Assembly (NCBI GenBank): GCA_963669265.1
Contig: OY769916.1
Span: forward strand, 1,736,001-1,800,000
Direction: 5' to 3'
Length of the DNA: 64,000 nucleotides
DNA from: SZUA-547 sp963669265
GTDB lineage: Bacteria; Pseudomonadota; Alphaproteobacteria; Rhodobacterales; Rhodobacteraceae
Within the stretch, counting starts at the first letter, position 1. The number at the start of each line of letters is the position of its first letter. Both the position numbers and the translations under genes were made by a program. Below, piece by piece: positions 45,160 through 52,487 of this stretch. The notes below the pieces were generated by a model. It saw only the letters and a program-made list of their open reading frames with translations. It was not told where the DNA came from and did no database searches.

Positions 45160-45890
45160 CCCGCCCCATCGTCTTTCTCGGTCCCAGCCTCGCCACAAAA
45201 GACGCGCGCGCCTTGCTCGACGCGGACTATCGCCCGCCGGTGCGTCAGGGCGACGTGATGCGCGCGATCGAGGCGCGCCCGCCGGCGATCGCCATCATCG
45301 ACGGGATCTTCAAGGACGCGCCGACGGTGCGCCATCGCGAGATCCTGTGGGCGCTGTCCGAAGGCGTCCCGGTCTACGGCGCCGCGAGCATGGGCGCGCT
45401 CCGCGCGGCGGAGCTCGATGACAGCGGCATGATCGGCGTCGGCCTGATTTACCGCTGGTACCGGCGCTATCCGCTGCTTCCCGACGATGCGGTCGCGCTG
45501 ACGCATGCGCCTGCGGCGCTGGGGCATCACGCCCTGTCCGACGCGCTGGTCGATATCCGGCGCAGCCTCTCCGCCGCCGTTCGCGCCGGAGAGATCGACG
45601 CCGCGACCGCGCGCCGGCTGGCCGACAAGGCGGCGGATCTTCCGTTCCCGGACCGCCGCCTGACCGATCTGGCGGCGTCCGAACTGCCAGAGGGCCCGCG
45701 GATCGTCAGCCGCGTGGACCAGAAGGCGCGGGACGCGAAAGCCCTGCTGCGGCGGCTTGCCAGACATGCCGAAAAGAGCGACTGGCCGCGCGTCGCCGCC
45801 GCGCGCCCGCCGATCGTGCACGCCTGGCTCGACGACTTGCGAGACTCGGGTCTTCCAGCGCCCGCCGACCCGCAAACTCGCTCAAACTAA
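45156..45890 (+). CDS. TfuA-like protein
   Basis: A 244-residue TfuA-family protein. It starts at TTG 45156 in a TTGA overlap, behind GGAGGG. The core is IVFLGPSLATKDARALL, then IAIIDGIFKDAPTVRHREILWALSEG and VYGAASMGALRAAELD. In thioamide biosynthesis TfuA helps YcaO, probably by hydrolysing a thiocarboxylated carrier to give the sulfur nucleophile (family knowledge). No ThiS-like carrier or sulfurtransferase is nearby, so a shared cellular one would be needed. It also resembles trifolitoxin-linked TfuA proteins of rhizobia. Confidence 0.92.
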   Translation: MTRPIVFLGPSLATKDARALLDADYRPPVRQGDVMRAIEARPPAIAIIDGIFKDAPTVRHREILWALSEGVPVYGAASMGALRAAELDDSGMIGVGLIYRWYRRYPLLPDDAVALTHAPAALGHHALSDALVDIRRSLSAAVRAGEIDAATARRLADKAADLPFPDRRLTDLAASELPEGPRIVSRVDQKARDAKALLRRLARHAEKSDWPRVAAARPPIVHAWLDDLRDSGLPAPADPQTRSN

Positions 45891-45940
45891 ACGTAGTTTC
45901 GGACCAAGCGTTCTGATAGAACGGGGTGTGGATGGGCTGA

Positions 45941-47185
45941 ATGGGACGGGGTCGCGTGACGGGCGAAGAGGCATCATCAGGCACGCGGTTCCTGCTGTAT
46001 CCGCAAGCGCCGACGACGCCGGGTTACGACAAGCCTGAGCTGGTTTGGATCTCAGATCCGCAAGGTTCGATTCTGCCCGGCCCCCGGAACGACCGCATGT
46101 ATGTCGCCGACCCGGTGATGGACAAGACGCCGTACGAGTATCCCTATCTGCCGCCCTATCCGGGCGCGGCCTTCCCGCCCGCCGAACCATCGCCCGACGG
46201 CCATTTCGACCACATCGAGCCATCGGACCGGGCGTTTCTGGGCGTCCATGTCTTCGGCTGCGTGGCGCGGATCCTCGACGTCTGGGAAGGCTATCTGGGC
46301 CATCGGATCAACTGGCACTTCTCGGACAGGTACGAGCAGTTGGAGATCGTACCGCTGATCGAATGGGACAACGCCCAGTCGGGCTATGGCTATCTTGAAT
46401 TCGGCTATGACGTCGCCGCCGATGGCGCGCGCCATCCTTATGCGCTGAATTTCGACGTCATCGCGCATGAGATCGGGCATTCGATCCTGTTCGCCGAGAT
46501 CGGCCTGCCGCCGGACGGGTTCCAGCCCGGTCCGGACTTCGTGGCGTTTCACGAAGGGGTGTCCGATCTCTGCTCGCTGATCGGCATGCTGCATTTCGAC
46601 ACCGCCATGGACCGGTTGCTGCGGCGTGGATCAGGCAATCTGCTGGCGATGAATGAGCTGAACGCGTTCGCCGAACTGGCCGACGAGCGGCAGGTGCGGA
46701 TCGCAGGAAACGCGCGGCGGATGAGCGAAGTGGGCGACGAGCCGCATGATAAGTCGCGCCCGTTCACCGGCGGATTCTTCGACGCCATCGTTCAGACCTA
46801 TCACGACATCGTCGTCGATCAGGGACTGGTGGACCTGCCGGATCAGTCGATCTCGGACGCCCGCGATATAGACGCTGAACTGGCGGAGACCTTCGCCAAG
46901 GCGTTCGAAGCGGACTACGAATTGAAGCATTTCCAGCTGAAAGCGGCGCTTGGCGACGCGCGGGACATAATGGGCCGCGCGCTCGCCGCGTCCTGGGCCA
47001 GGCTGGACAATGACAACCTGACTTACGTGAACGCCGCCTATGCAGTGTGCGACGCCTTGCAGGAGATGGGCCATGGCGACGTCGCCGAAACGGTCGTCGA
47101 GTGCATGTCGTGGCGTGAGATACTGAACCCGTTCGATGCGGCCGTTCTCGGCCGCGACCAGGCGCGTAGCGCGGTCTGGATCTAA
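45941..47185 (+). CDS. Gluzincin-type zinc metalloprotease-like protein
   Basis: A 414-residue protein without signal peptide. The zinc motif HEIGH is at residues 176-180 (FDVIAHEIGHSIL), and a third ligand candidate E205 lies in FHEGVSDLCSLIG, a thermolysin/fungalysin-like spacing and context. It begins 50 bp after tfuA; ATG 45941 or GTG 45956 (behind GGGACGGGG) are possible starts. Cytoplasmic location and position after YcaO and TfuA suggest leader-peptide removal or processing of the modified product. Which protein it cleaves is unknown. The N-terminal 150 residues are rich in proline and aromatic residues and match no family I know. Confidence 0.8.
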   Translation: MGRGRVTGEEASSGTRFLLYPQAPTTPGYDKPELVWISDPQGSILPGPRNDRMYVADPVMDKTPYEYPYLPPYPGAAFPPAEPSPDGHFDHIEPSDRAFLGVHVFGCVARILDVWEGYLGHRINWHFSDRYEQLEIVPLIEWDNAQSGYGYLEFGYDVAADGARHPYALNFDVIAHEIGHSILFAEIGLPPDGFQPGPDFVAFHEGVSDLCSLIGMLHFDTAMDRLLRRGSGNLLAMNELNAFAELADERQVRIAGNARRMSEVGDEPHDKSRPFTGGFFDAIVQTYHDIVVDQGLVDLPDQSISDARDIDAELAETFAKAFEADYELKHFQLKAALGDARDIMGRALAASWARLDNDNLTYVNAAYAVCDALQEMGHGDVAETVVECMSWREILNPFDAAVLGRDQARSAVWI

Positions 47186-47206
47186 TGATAACAGGAGGAC
47201 CCAACC

Positions 47207-47785
47207 ATGGATGCTGATGAAATCCTCGCCATAATCCCGTCCGACGGGCGGCTCTATGACCCCAATGAGATCGTGCTGATCGGCTCTCACATGGAGCCGT
47301 CCCCGATCGGTAAGTCTGAGCCTTCCGCCGGTGCGGAAGGCGGGGAAGAGCAGATCGGCGCCAAGGAGGCGCGGCGCACCGGGCATCTGCGGGTGGTCTC
47401 GGACGTCGCCGACAAGCTGACCCTGACCGCGCATTCGGTGAAAGAGGTGACGCAGTCCGGTGTCGAGCGCGATACCGATCCGACGATGGCCATCATCTAC
47501 GCCTACGCGTTTGAGGGGCATACCTACCGGCTTCCCAAGCCGCGCATTATGGTCGTCCGCTCGGTCGGCGAGCCCTATCAGGCCAAGGCGGGCGACGATT
47601 CCTCCTCCGTGACCGGTAAGCTCTATATGTGGCGGATGAGCAAACATCAGCATGCGGTCTCGATCGAGGTGGAGAGCGGCGCGCTGGAGACATTGGTGCT
47701 GCAGGGCAATCAGCCTGGAAACCGGTCGGTGAACTCCTATCAGGCGCATATGCAACTGTCCCATCGCGGCGGCCGGCTGACCTAG
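47207..47785 (+). CDS. Unrecognised 192-residue protein of the YcaO locus
   Basis: A soluble, cysteine-free protein starting MDADEILAIIPSDGRLYDPN behind a strong AGGAGG site. The first 60 residues are acidic and low in structure; the rest looks beta-rich (TYRLPKPRIMVVRSVGEPY, GKLYMWRMSKHQHAVSIEVE). I know no family match. It follows the metalloprotease gene by 21 bp and precedes two further beta-rich proteins. It could be a substrate of the YcaO enzyme or a structural component; its lack of cysteine excludes thiazoline formation but not thioamidation. Confidence 0.75.
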   Translation: MDADEILAIIPSDGRLYDPNEIVLIGSHMEPSPIGKSEPSAGAEGGEEQIGAKEARRTGHLRVVSDVADKLTLTAHSVKEVTQSGVERDTDPTMAIIYAYAFEGHTYRLPKPRIMVVRSVGEPYQAKAGDDSSSVTGKLYMWRMSKHQHAVSIEVESGALETLVLQGNQPGNRSVNSYQAHMQLSHRGGRLT

Positions 47786-47793
47786 GACGCGCC

Positions 47794-48357
47794 GTGCCCT
47801 TCATGCATTTCTTCCGGCAGGACGGCGCCGATGGCCAGCTACCGCTCGCGATTCACAAATTCGAAGCGCCGGGCGGGCGGGAGCGTCAGGAGGCCGTCTT
47901 TCACAGCCAGCCGGCGCGCGATCCGATCGAGGTGGAGGAGATCGCGATCTTTGTGGGCGTCACCGATCTCACCGGCAGTTCCTGCAAAGTCTATGGCGCG
48001 GATTATCTGGGTCGGTTCCGGTTTTCGCTGCGCTACGGGGACCGCGCCTATCCGCTGGATTACGAGTCGCTGCCCGACGCGATGGACATCCGCCTCAGCC
48101 AACAGAACAAGGTGCCGGATATGCACCATGACCGCAGCCCGGTCGGGTACCGGCAGGCGTTCAGCCTGCGTCTGGCCGATTGCCGGGCGTTTCTGATGAT
48201 CCCGGGCTCACGCGCGACGCTGAAGATGGAGCGCGATCTGACTCCGGACGGGGTCTATCAGGGTGAGATCGAGACGCTGTTTTTCGCCGAGCTGCGCGAG
48301 GGTCTGCAGGTCGAGCCGCGCCATGTCAGAATGCGGCGCTTGCAGGCGGGGGGCTAG
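47794..48357 (+). CDS. Unrecognised 187-residue beta-rich protein of the YcaO locus
   Basis: Starts at GTG 47794 (or ATG 47803) with AGGACG upstream, 8 bp after the preceding gene. It looks beta-rich throughout (VEEIAIFVGVTDLTGSSCKVYGADYLGRFRFSLRY), with no signal peptide or membrane helix. Its two cysteines are in SSCKV and ADCRAF. It ends 2 bp before the next gene, so the three small genes are clearly one unit. No function can be assigned. Confidence 0.75.
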   Translation: MPFMHFFRQDGADGQLPLAIHKFEAPGGRERQEAVFHSQPARDPIEVEEIAIFVGVTDLTGSSCKVYGADYLGRFRFSLRYGDRAYPLDYESLPDAMDIRLSQQNKVPDMHHDRSPVGYRQAFSLRLADCRAFLMIPGSRATLKMERDLTPDGVYQGEIETLFFAELREGLQVEPRHVRMRRLQAGG

Positions 48358-48359
48358 CC

Positions 48360-48806
48360 GTGTCCGATATTCTACTGGCGCGTAAACTGTCGTTGACGAT
48401 ATCGGCCGGCATGTCGGCGGGCGAAAAAATCAGGTTCACGATCGGCCGTAGCCCCGTCGAGATCGCCGAATTCGGCGTCAATCTCTACCTTCCCATGGCG
48501 AAGGAGAAAGTGCGCTGGAAAAAGGCGCTCTCGCTGAGTTTCGAGCTTCACACCGCGCGGGGGGAGTTTTGGACCTATCCCTGTACTGGGCGAAACTTTC
48601 GGCGCATTCACAAAACCGCCGGGCTGGAGCGCGGGTTCTTCTCAGGCGATCGGCTGGTGGCGTCGGTTCCGATTCAGGGGCGCTCCATCCTGCTGCTTGA
48701 CGAGAACGACGAAGTCGCCATCCGACCGCATCGCAGCCTCGGCGGGAACAACTTCTCCGGCGCCATCGCCACGACATTCGATCTGTTCGGCGAGCCGGAG
48801 CTCTAG
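48360..48806 (+). CDS. Unrecognised 148-residue protein of the YcaO locus
   Basis: Starts at GTG 48360 two bases after the preceding stop. The product is beta-rich (KLSLTISAGMSAGEKIRFTIG, VNLYLPMAKEKVRW, RSILLLDENDEVAI) and has one cysteine in TYPCTGRN. It resembles the preceding protein in general character, and the two may be remote paralogues. It is the last gene of the locus; the next gene, a kinase, starts 57 bp later and looks unrelated. Confidence 0.7.
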   Translation: MSDILLARKLSLTISAGMSAGEKIRFTIGRSPVEIAEFGVNLYLPMAKEKVRWKKALSLSFELHTARGEFWTYPCTGRNFRRIHKTAGLERGFFSGDRLVASVPIQGRSILLLDENDEVAIRPHRSLGGNNFSGAIATTFDLFGEPEL

Positions 48807-48862
48807 CGCGACGGGGGCGCTTCGCAGCGCACCATCGCAATCGGACGATACTGGGCCGTCAA

Positions 48863-49498
48863 ATGAAAACCGACACAGACGCCATCGAAAGATTGGGCCG
48901 AGAGATCGCGGCGACGCCGTCATCGGGCAAGCGGCGTCTGGTGGCGCTGGCCGGACCGCCTGGCAGCGGGAAATCCACCCTCGCGACACAGCTGGCGTCC
49001 AGCATCGAACGTGCGGGGCGCCGCGCGGAAGTGGCACCGATGGATGGGTTCCATCTAGACAACGGCCTCCTGACGGCGCGCGGTCTCTTACATCGGAAAG
49101 GCGCGCCAGAAACCTTCGATCTCGCCGGGTTCGCCCGGCTGGTCACGAGATTGAAGGATGAAGAAGAGGTCATCTATCCCAAATTCGACCGGGATCGGGA
49201 TCTGGCAATCGCCGGCGCCGGCGTCATCGGCCCAGAGTGCGAGACCGTGGTGGTCGAGGGCAATTACCTGCTGCTCGACGCGCCGGGATGGCGGGACCTC
49301 TCGGCGCATTGGGATTTCCGCGTCTATCTCGACGTGCCGGAGGAGGAGCTGACCCGGCGTCTTGTGGGTCGCTGGCTGGCGCATGGACTGACGTGGAAAG
49401 ACGCGGAGCAGCGCGCCAACGCCAACGACCTGCCCAATGCGCGGCTGGTCGCCAGCGCGCTTGTCGGGGCGCCCATCACCAGATTGAGCGCGGCCTGA
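48863..49498 (+). CDS. P-loop kinase, uridine kinase/FrcK-like
   Basis: A 211-residue cytoplasmic phosphotransferase with Walker A GPPGSGKST at residues 31-39, then MDGFHLDN (catalytic region after strand 2), FDRDRDLAIAGAG and VVEGNYLLLD. These are signs of the uridine kinase/phosphoribulokinase-like group that includes fructose-linked FrcK and pantothenate-like kinases. The substrate, nucleoside or sugar, cannot be told from sequence. It converges on the tetronate cluster, ending 13 bp before the otnC stop. Confidence 0.85.
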   Translation: MKTDTDAIERLGREIAATPSSGKRRLVALAGPPGSGKSTLATQLASSIERAGRRAEVAPMDGFHLDNGLLTARGLLHRKGAPETFDLAGFARLVTRLKDEEEVIYPKFDRDRDLAIAGAGVIGPECETVVVEGNYLLLDAPGWRDLSAHWDFRVYLDVPEEELTRRLVGRWLAHGLTWKDAEQRANANDLPNARLVASALVGAPITRLSAA

Positions 49499-49511
49499 GA
49501 ACACTGCGCCT

Positions 49512-50159
49512 TCAGTCCCAGTCCACGTCGAACCGGCGCACGACTTCCGCGACCTCCGCCGCTTCCAGAAGACGAGGCGAGGCGCCCCGCAGCAACAGCG
49601 CCAGCTTCGCCGTCTCCTCCAACTCCTCCATCGCAAACGCCGCCGACCAGAGATCCCGCCCCGCAACCACCGGCCCGTGATTGGCCAGAAGCACCGCCGA
49701 GCGCCGCCCAGCCAATCCGCGCACCGCCGCGCCCATCGCCGGATCGCCGGGCAGGAAGAAGGGCAGCAGCTTGACCTTGCCCAGCCGCATGATCCCATAG
49801 GGCGTGAGCGGCGGCAGCGCATTGTCGGCGTCGGTGTCGGGCAGCATGGAGAGCGCGACGGCATGGGTCGAATGCAGATGCACCACCGCGCCCGCGCCGC
49901 GTCTTGTCTCATAGAAGGCGGTGTGAAGCGGGATTTCCTTGGTCGGCGCGTCCCCCGACATCAGGTTGAGTTTCGCGTCCAGATGGCTGATCCGCGCGGG
50001 ATCGAGAAACCCGAAGGAGCTGCCCGTCGGGCTGACCAGAAACGTGCCGTCCGAAAGCCGCAGAGAGATGTTGCCCGATGCGCCGCCGGTCAGACCGCGA
50101 TCGAACATGGATTTTGCGATCTTGCAGATATCCTCTCGCGCCTTGACGGCCTCGCTCAT
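49512..50159 (-). CDS. otnC: 3-oxo-tetronate 4-phosphate decarboxylase
   Basis: A 215-residue class II aldolase-fold enzyme, predicted to decarboxylate 3-oxo-tetronate 4-phosphate to dihydroxyacetone phosphate. FDRGLTGGASGNISLRL (about 19-35), SPTGSSFGFLDP and the metal-binding VVHLHSTHAVALS (about 92-104) match OtnC. It overlaps otnK by 4 bp and is the last gene of the minus-strand operon. A fuculose-type aldolase is possible by fold, but the adjacent otnK makes OtnC much more likely. Confidence 0.9.
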   Translation of the reverse strand: MSEAVKAREDICKIAKSMFDRGLTGGASGNISLRLSDGTFLVSPTGSSFGFLDPARISHLDAKLNLMSGDAPTKEIPLHTAFYETRRGAGAVVHLHSTHAVALSMLPDTDADNALPPLTPYGIMRLGKVKLLPFFLPGDPAMGAAVRGLAGRRSAVLLANHGPVVAGRDLWSAAFAMEELEETAKLALLLRGASPRLLEAAEVAEVVRRFDVDWD

Positions 50160-51406
50160 GCGCCGCCCTCCATCAGCGCCAGCGCCTCGGCGAAAAAGTC
50201 CGGGCCCCCGAAATTGCCGGATTTCAGCGCGAGCGCATACGGCGGATCGCCCGCGACGCTCAAGAGCGGCACCCCGGCGGCGGCGCGCGGCCCGACCAGT
50301 ATCGCCTGCGGTTTAAGCGCGGAGACGACCGCGCCCGACGTCTCTCCGCCCGCGACGACGATGCGTGTGTAACCCTGCGCGCGCAGCTTCGCCGCCAGAT
50401 CGGCGAACAGTGTCTCCAACGCCTCGGCCACCTCTTTGCGCCCGCCCGCCTCCTGCGCCGCGCGCACGGCGGCGGGATCGGCGGAAGAATAGACCAATGG
50501 CGGGGCGTCCTGTTCCGCGACCCAGCGCACCAGACTCTCGGCGTCGACGCGGCCTGTCATCACGTCCTCGGAGGTGACGGCGCGCGCCGGCGCATTGGCG
50601 CTATATCGCGCCACCTGACCCAGAGTCGCCTCGCTGCAAGAGCCGGAAAGGATGACGCCCCTGCCCGACACCGGGCGCCAGTCGGGCCGGCGCGGCGAGG
50701 CGCCGAAATTGGCGGGAAGGCCCAGCGCGATGCCCGATCCGCCACAGAGCAGACGGAAATCCCGCGCGGCGACGCCGATCTCCCGCAGGTCGCAATCGCG
50801 GATCGCGTCGACGATGACATGGCCCGTTAACTCCGTCAGCGCTTGCCGGATCACCGCCGCGCCGGAATTCACCTTGGCCGCCGGCACATGGCCCACCGGC
50901 ATCTGGCTCTGCGCCGCCAGCACGCGCCGCAAGTCCGGATCCGTCATCGGCGTCAGCGGATGATTCCGCATGCCGCTCTCGCTGAGCAGCGTGTCGGCGA
51001 CGAAAAGATGCCCCTGATAGACGCTGCGCCCGTTCTCGGGAAACGCGGGACAAACGACCGTGGTCTCGGCGTCCAGACGCTTCGCCAATGCGTCCAGAAC
51101 CGGCCCGATATTCCCCTCCGGCGTGCTGTCGAATGTGGAGCAGACCTTGAACACGATCTGGGTCGCGCCGTTCGCCAGCAGCCAGTCGCAGGCCGCCAGC
51201 GAGGCCTCGACCGCCTCGCCGACCGGCGCCGTGCGCGATTTCAGCGCGACGACATGGGCGCCCCGCCCGCCGCCCGAGTCGCCCAGACCTTCAGCGCCGC
51301 CGGACGAAACGCCGATATGGAGCGCGACCCGAAGCCCATGCTCCGCCAGCGTCAGCGCGATGTCGGACGCGCCGGTGAAGTCGTCCGCGATGACGCCGAT
51401 GGTCAT
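50156..51406 (-). CDS. otnK: 3-oxo-tetronate kinase
   Basis: A 416-residue four-carbon acid sugar kinase (DUF1537 family) that phosphorylates 3-oxo-tetronate at C4. The N-terminal domain opens IGVIADDFTGASDIALTLAEHGL; YQGHLFVADTLLSESGMRNHPLTPMTDP and the C-terminal VVAGGETSGAVVSAL, GPRAAAGVPLL and LALKSGNFGGPDFF are typical. It overlaps otnC and the hydrolase gene at its two ends. It provides the strongest evidence that the cluster degrades a C4 sugar acid. Confidence 0.95.
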   Translation of the reverse strand: MTIGVIADDFTGASDIALTLAEHGLRVALHIGVSSGGAEGLGDSGGGRGAHVVALKSRTAPVGEAVEASLAACDWLLANGATQIVFKVCSTFDSTPEGNIGPVLDALAKRLDAETTVVCPAFPENGRSVYQGHLFVADTLLSESGMRNHPLTPMTDPDLRRVLAAQSQMPVGHVPAAKVNSGAAVIRQALTELTGHVIVDAIRDCDLREIGVAARDFRLLCGGSGIALGLPANFGASPRRPDWRPVSGRGVILSGSCSEATLGQVARYSANAPARAVTSEDVMTGRVDAESLVRWVAEQDAPPLVYSSADPAAVRAAQEAGGRKEVAEALETLFADLAAKLRAQGYTRIVVAGGETSGAVVSALKPQAILVGPRAAAGVPLLSVAGDPPYALALKSGNFGGPDFFAEALALMEGGA

Positions 51407-52200
51407 GGCGTGAACGGCTGGATAGGGCCGGTGTCCAAGCGAGTGATATGCGCGGCCTCGGCCTCGGGGAACCGCACGCGCACCAACGGGTCATGCCCGG
51501 GCACGATCAGCTCCGGTCCGCTGGAGAGCTGCTTGAGCCGGTGGAACCCAGCCAGCATATCCTCCAGATCGACGACGATCGGGAACGGCTTTTCCGCCCA
51601 CAGGTTTTCATAGAAATGCGCGGCGTCCGAGGCGAGAACCAGCCAGCCCGCGCCGGTGCGCACCCGCACCGCCTGCAGGCCCCGGCTATGACCGCCGATC
51701 AGGTGGACGGTGACTCCATCGGCGATTTCCGCGTCACCCTCGTAGAAGGTCACCTTGCCGGAATAGAGCCGCTGGACCGCTTCACAGACATGCCCGGCGG
51801 TGAACGGCGCGCGCAGCGCGTCATGGCACATGCACGGACCGGTGGCGTAAACCATCTCGGCGGCCTGCATATGGAGTTCCGCATTCGGGAACAGGTGCAG
51901 TCCGCCCGCGTGATCATAATGCAGATGAGTGACAATCACCTCGGTGATCGCCTCGGGCGTCAGACCCAGCGGCGCGAGCGCCGCGCCCGGATCCAGCCGG
52001 ATCGGCCGGCCCCGCGCCCCGGCCTCGGCGTCGTCATAGCCGGTGTCGACCAGGATCGCCTCCGCCCCGCGCGTCAGCAGCCACATATAGTAGTCCATCG
52101 GATGAGGCGCGACGTGATCGTCGTCCAGAATGAAGCTATCGCCGCGCACCCGCGCGTTGCGGTCCGCGTATTTGATCGCCCGGACCTCCCACTCGCTCAT
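51403..52200 (-). CDS. Metallo-beta-lactamase-fold hydrolase, lactonase-like
   Basis: A 265-residue MBL-fold protein with the zinc motif H92-x-H94-x-D96-H97 (THLHYDHAGG) and later GGHSRGLQ and LASDAAHFY. The layout is that of the N-acyl homoserine lactonase (AttM/AiiB) group. In this operon hydrolysis of a sugar-acid lactone, rather than quorum signal degradation, is the more natural role. No signal peptide is present. Start and stop codons overlap both neighbours. Confidence 0.85.
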   Translation of the reverse strand: MSEWEVRAIKYADRNARVRGDSFILDDDHVAPHPMDYYMWLLTRGAEAILVDTGYDDAEAGARGRPIRLDPGAALAPLGLTPEAITEVIVTHLHYDHAGGLHLFPNAELHMQAAEMVYATGPCMCHDALRAPFTAGHVCEAVQRLYSGKVTFYEGDAEIADGVTVHLIGGHSRGLQAVRVRTGAGWLVLASDAAHFYENLWAEKPFPIVVDLEDMLAGFHRLKQLSSGPELIVPGHDPLVRVRFPEAEAAHITRLDTGPIQPFTP

Positions 52201-52487
52201 CGCTGCACCTTTTCATAACAGTCCACATGCTTGCTCAGCACCATGGGCGCGGACGCCTGATCAAAGCTTGCGTAATGCGGGCTGTCCAGATGCGCCTCGA
52301 ACGCGGCGCGATCATCGTAGATCTCATAAAGGAACACGATCCCCGGCGCGCCCGGATCGGTGCAGACGTCGAATTGCTGGCAGCCGCGCTCATCCGCCAT
52401 CGACGTGCGCGCGTTCTCCAACATCAGCGGAAGGAACCGCTCCATGTCGTCGGCTTTGATCTCAAATGTGGCGGCGATGGCGAACAT
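52197..52487 (-). CDS. ABM-domain protein, putative quinol monooxygenase
   Basis: A 96-residue single-domain protein of the antibiotic biosynthesis monooxygenase (YgiN-like) fold: MFAIAATFEIKADDMERFLPLML, then FDVCTDPGAPGIVFLYEIYDDRAAFEAHLDSPHY. These act as small dimeric oxygenases or ligand-binding stress proteins. It starts within the tctA stop (TGATG) and overlaps the hydrolase. Its step in the sugar-acid pathway is not clear. Confidence 0.85.
   Translation of the reverse strand: MFAIAATFEIKADDMERFLPLMLENARTSMADERGCQQFDVCTDPGAPGIVFLYEIYDDRAAFEAHLDSPHYASFDQASAPMVLSKHVDCYEKVQR

Noticed and set aside
51403..52200. Quorum-quenching AHL lactonase
   Set aside because: The fold and zinc motif fit, but the gene is embedded by overlaps in a sugar-acid operon, so a lactone of that pathway is the more likely substrate.
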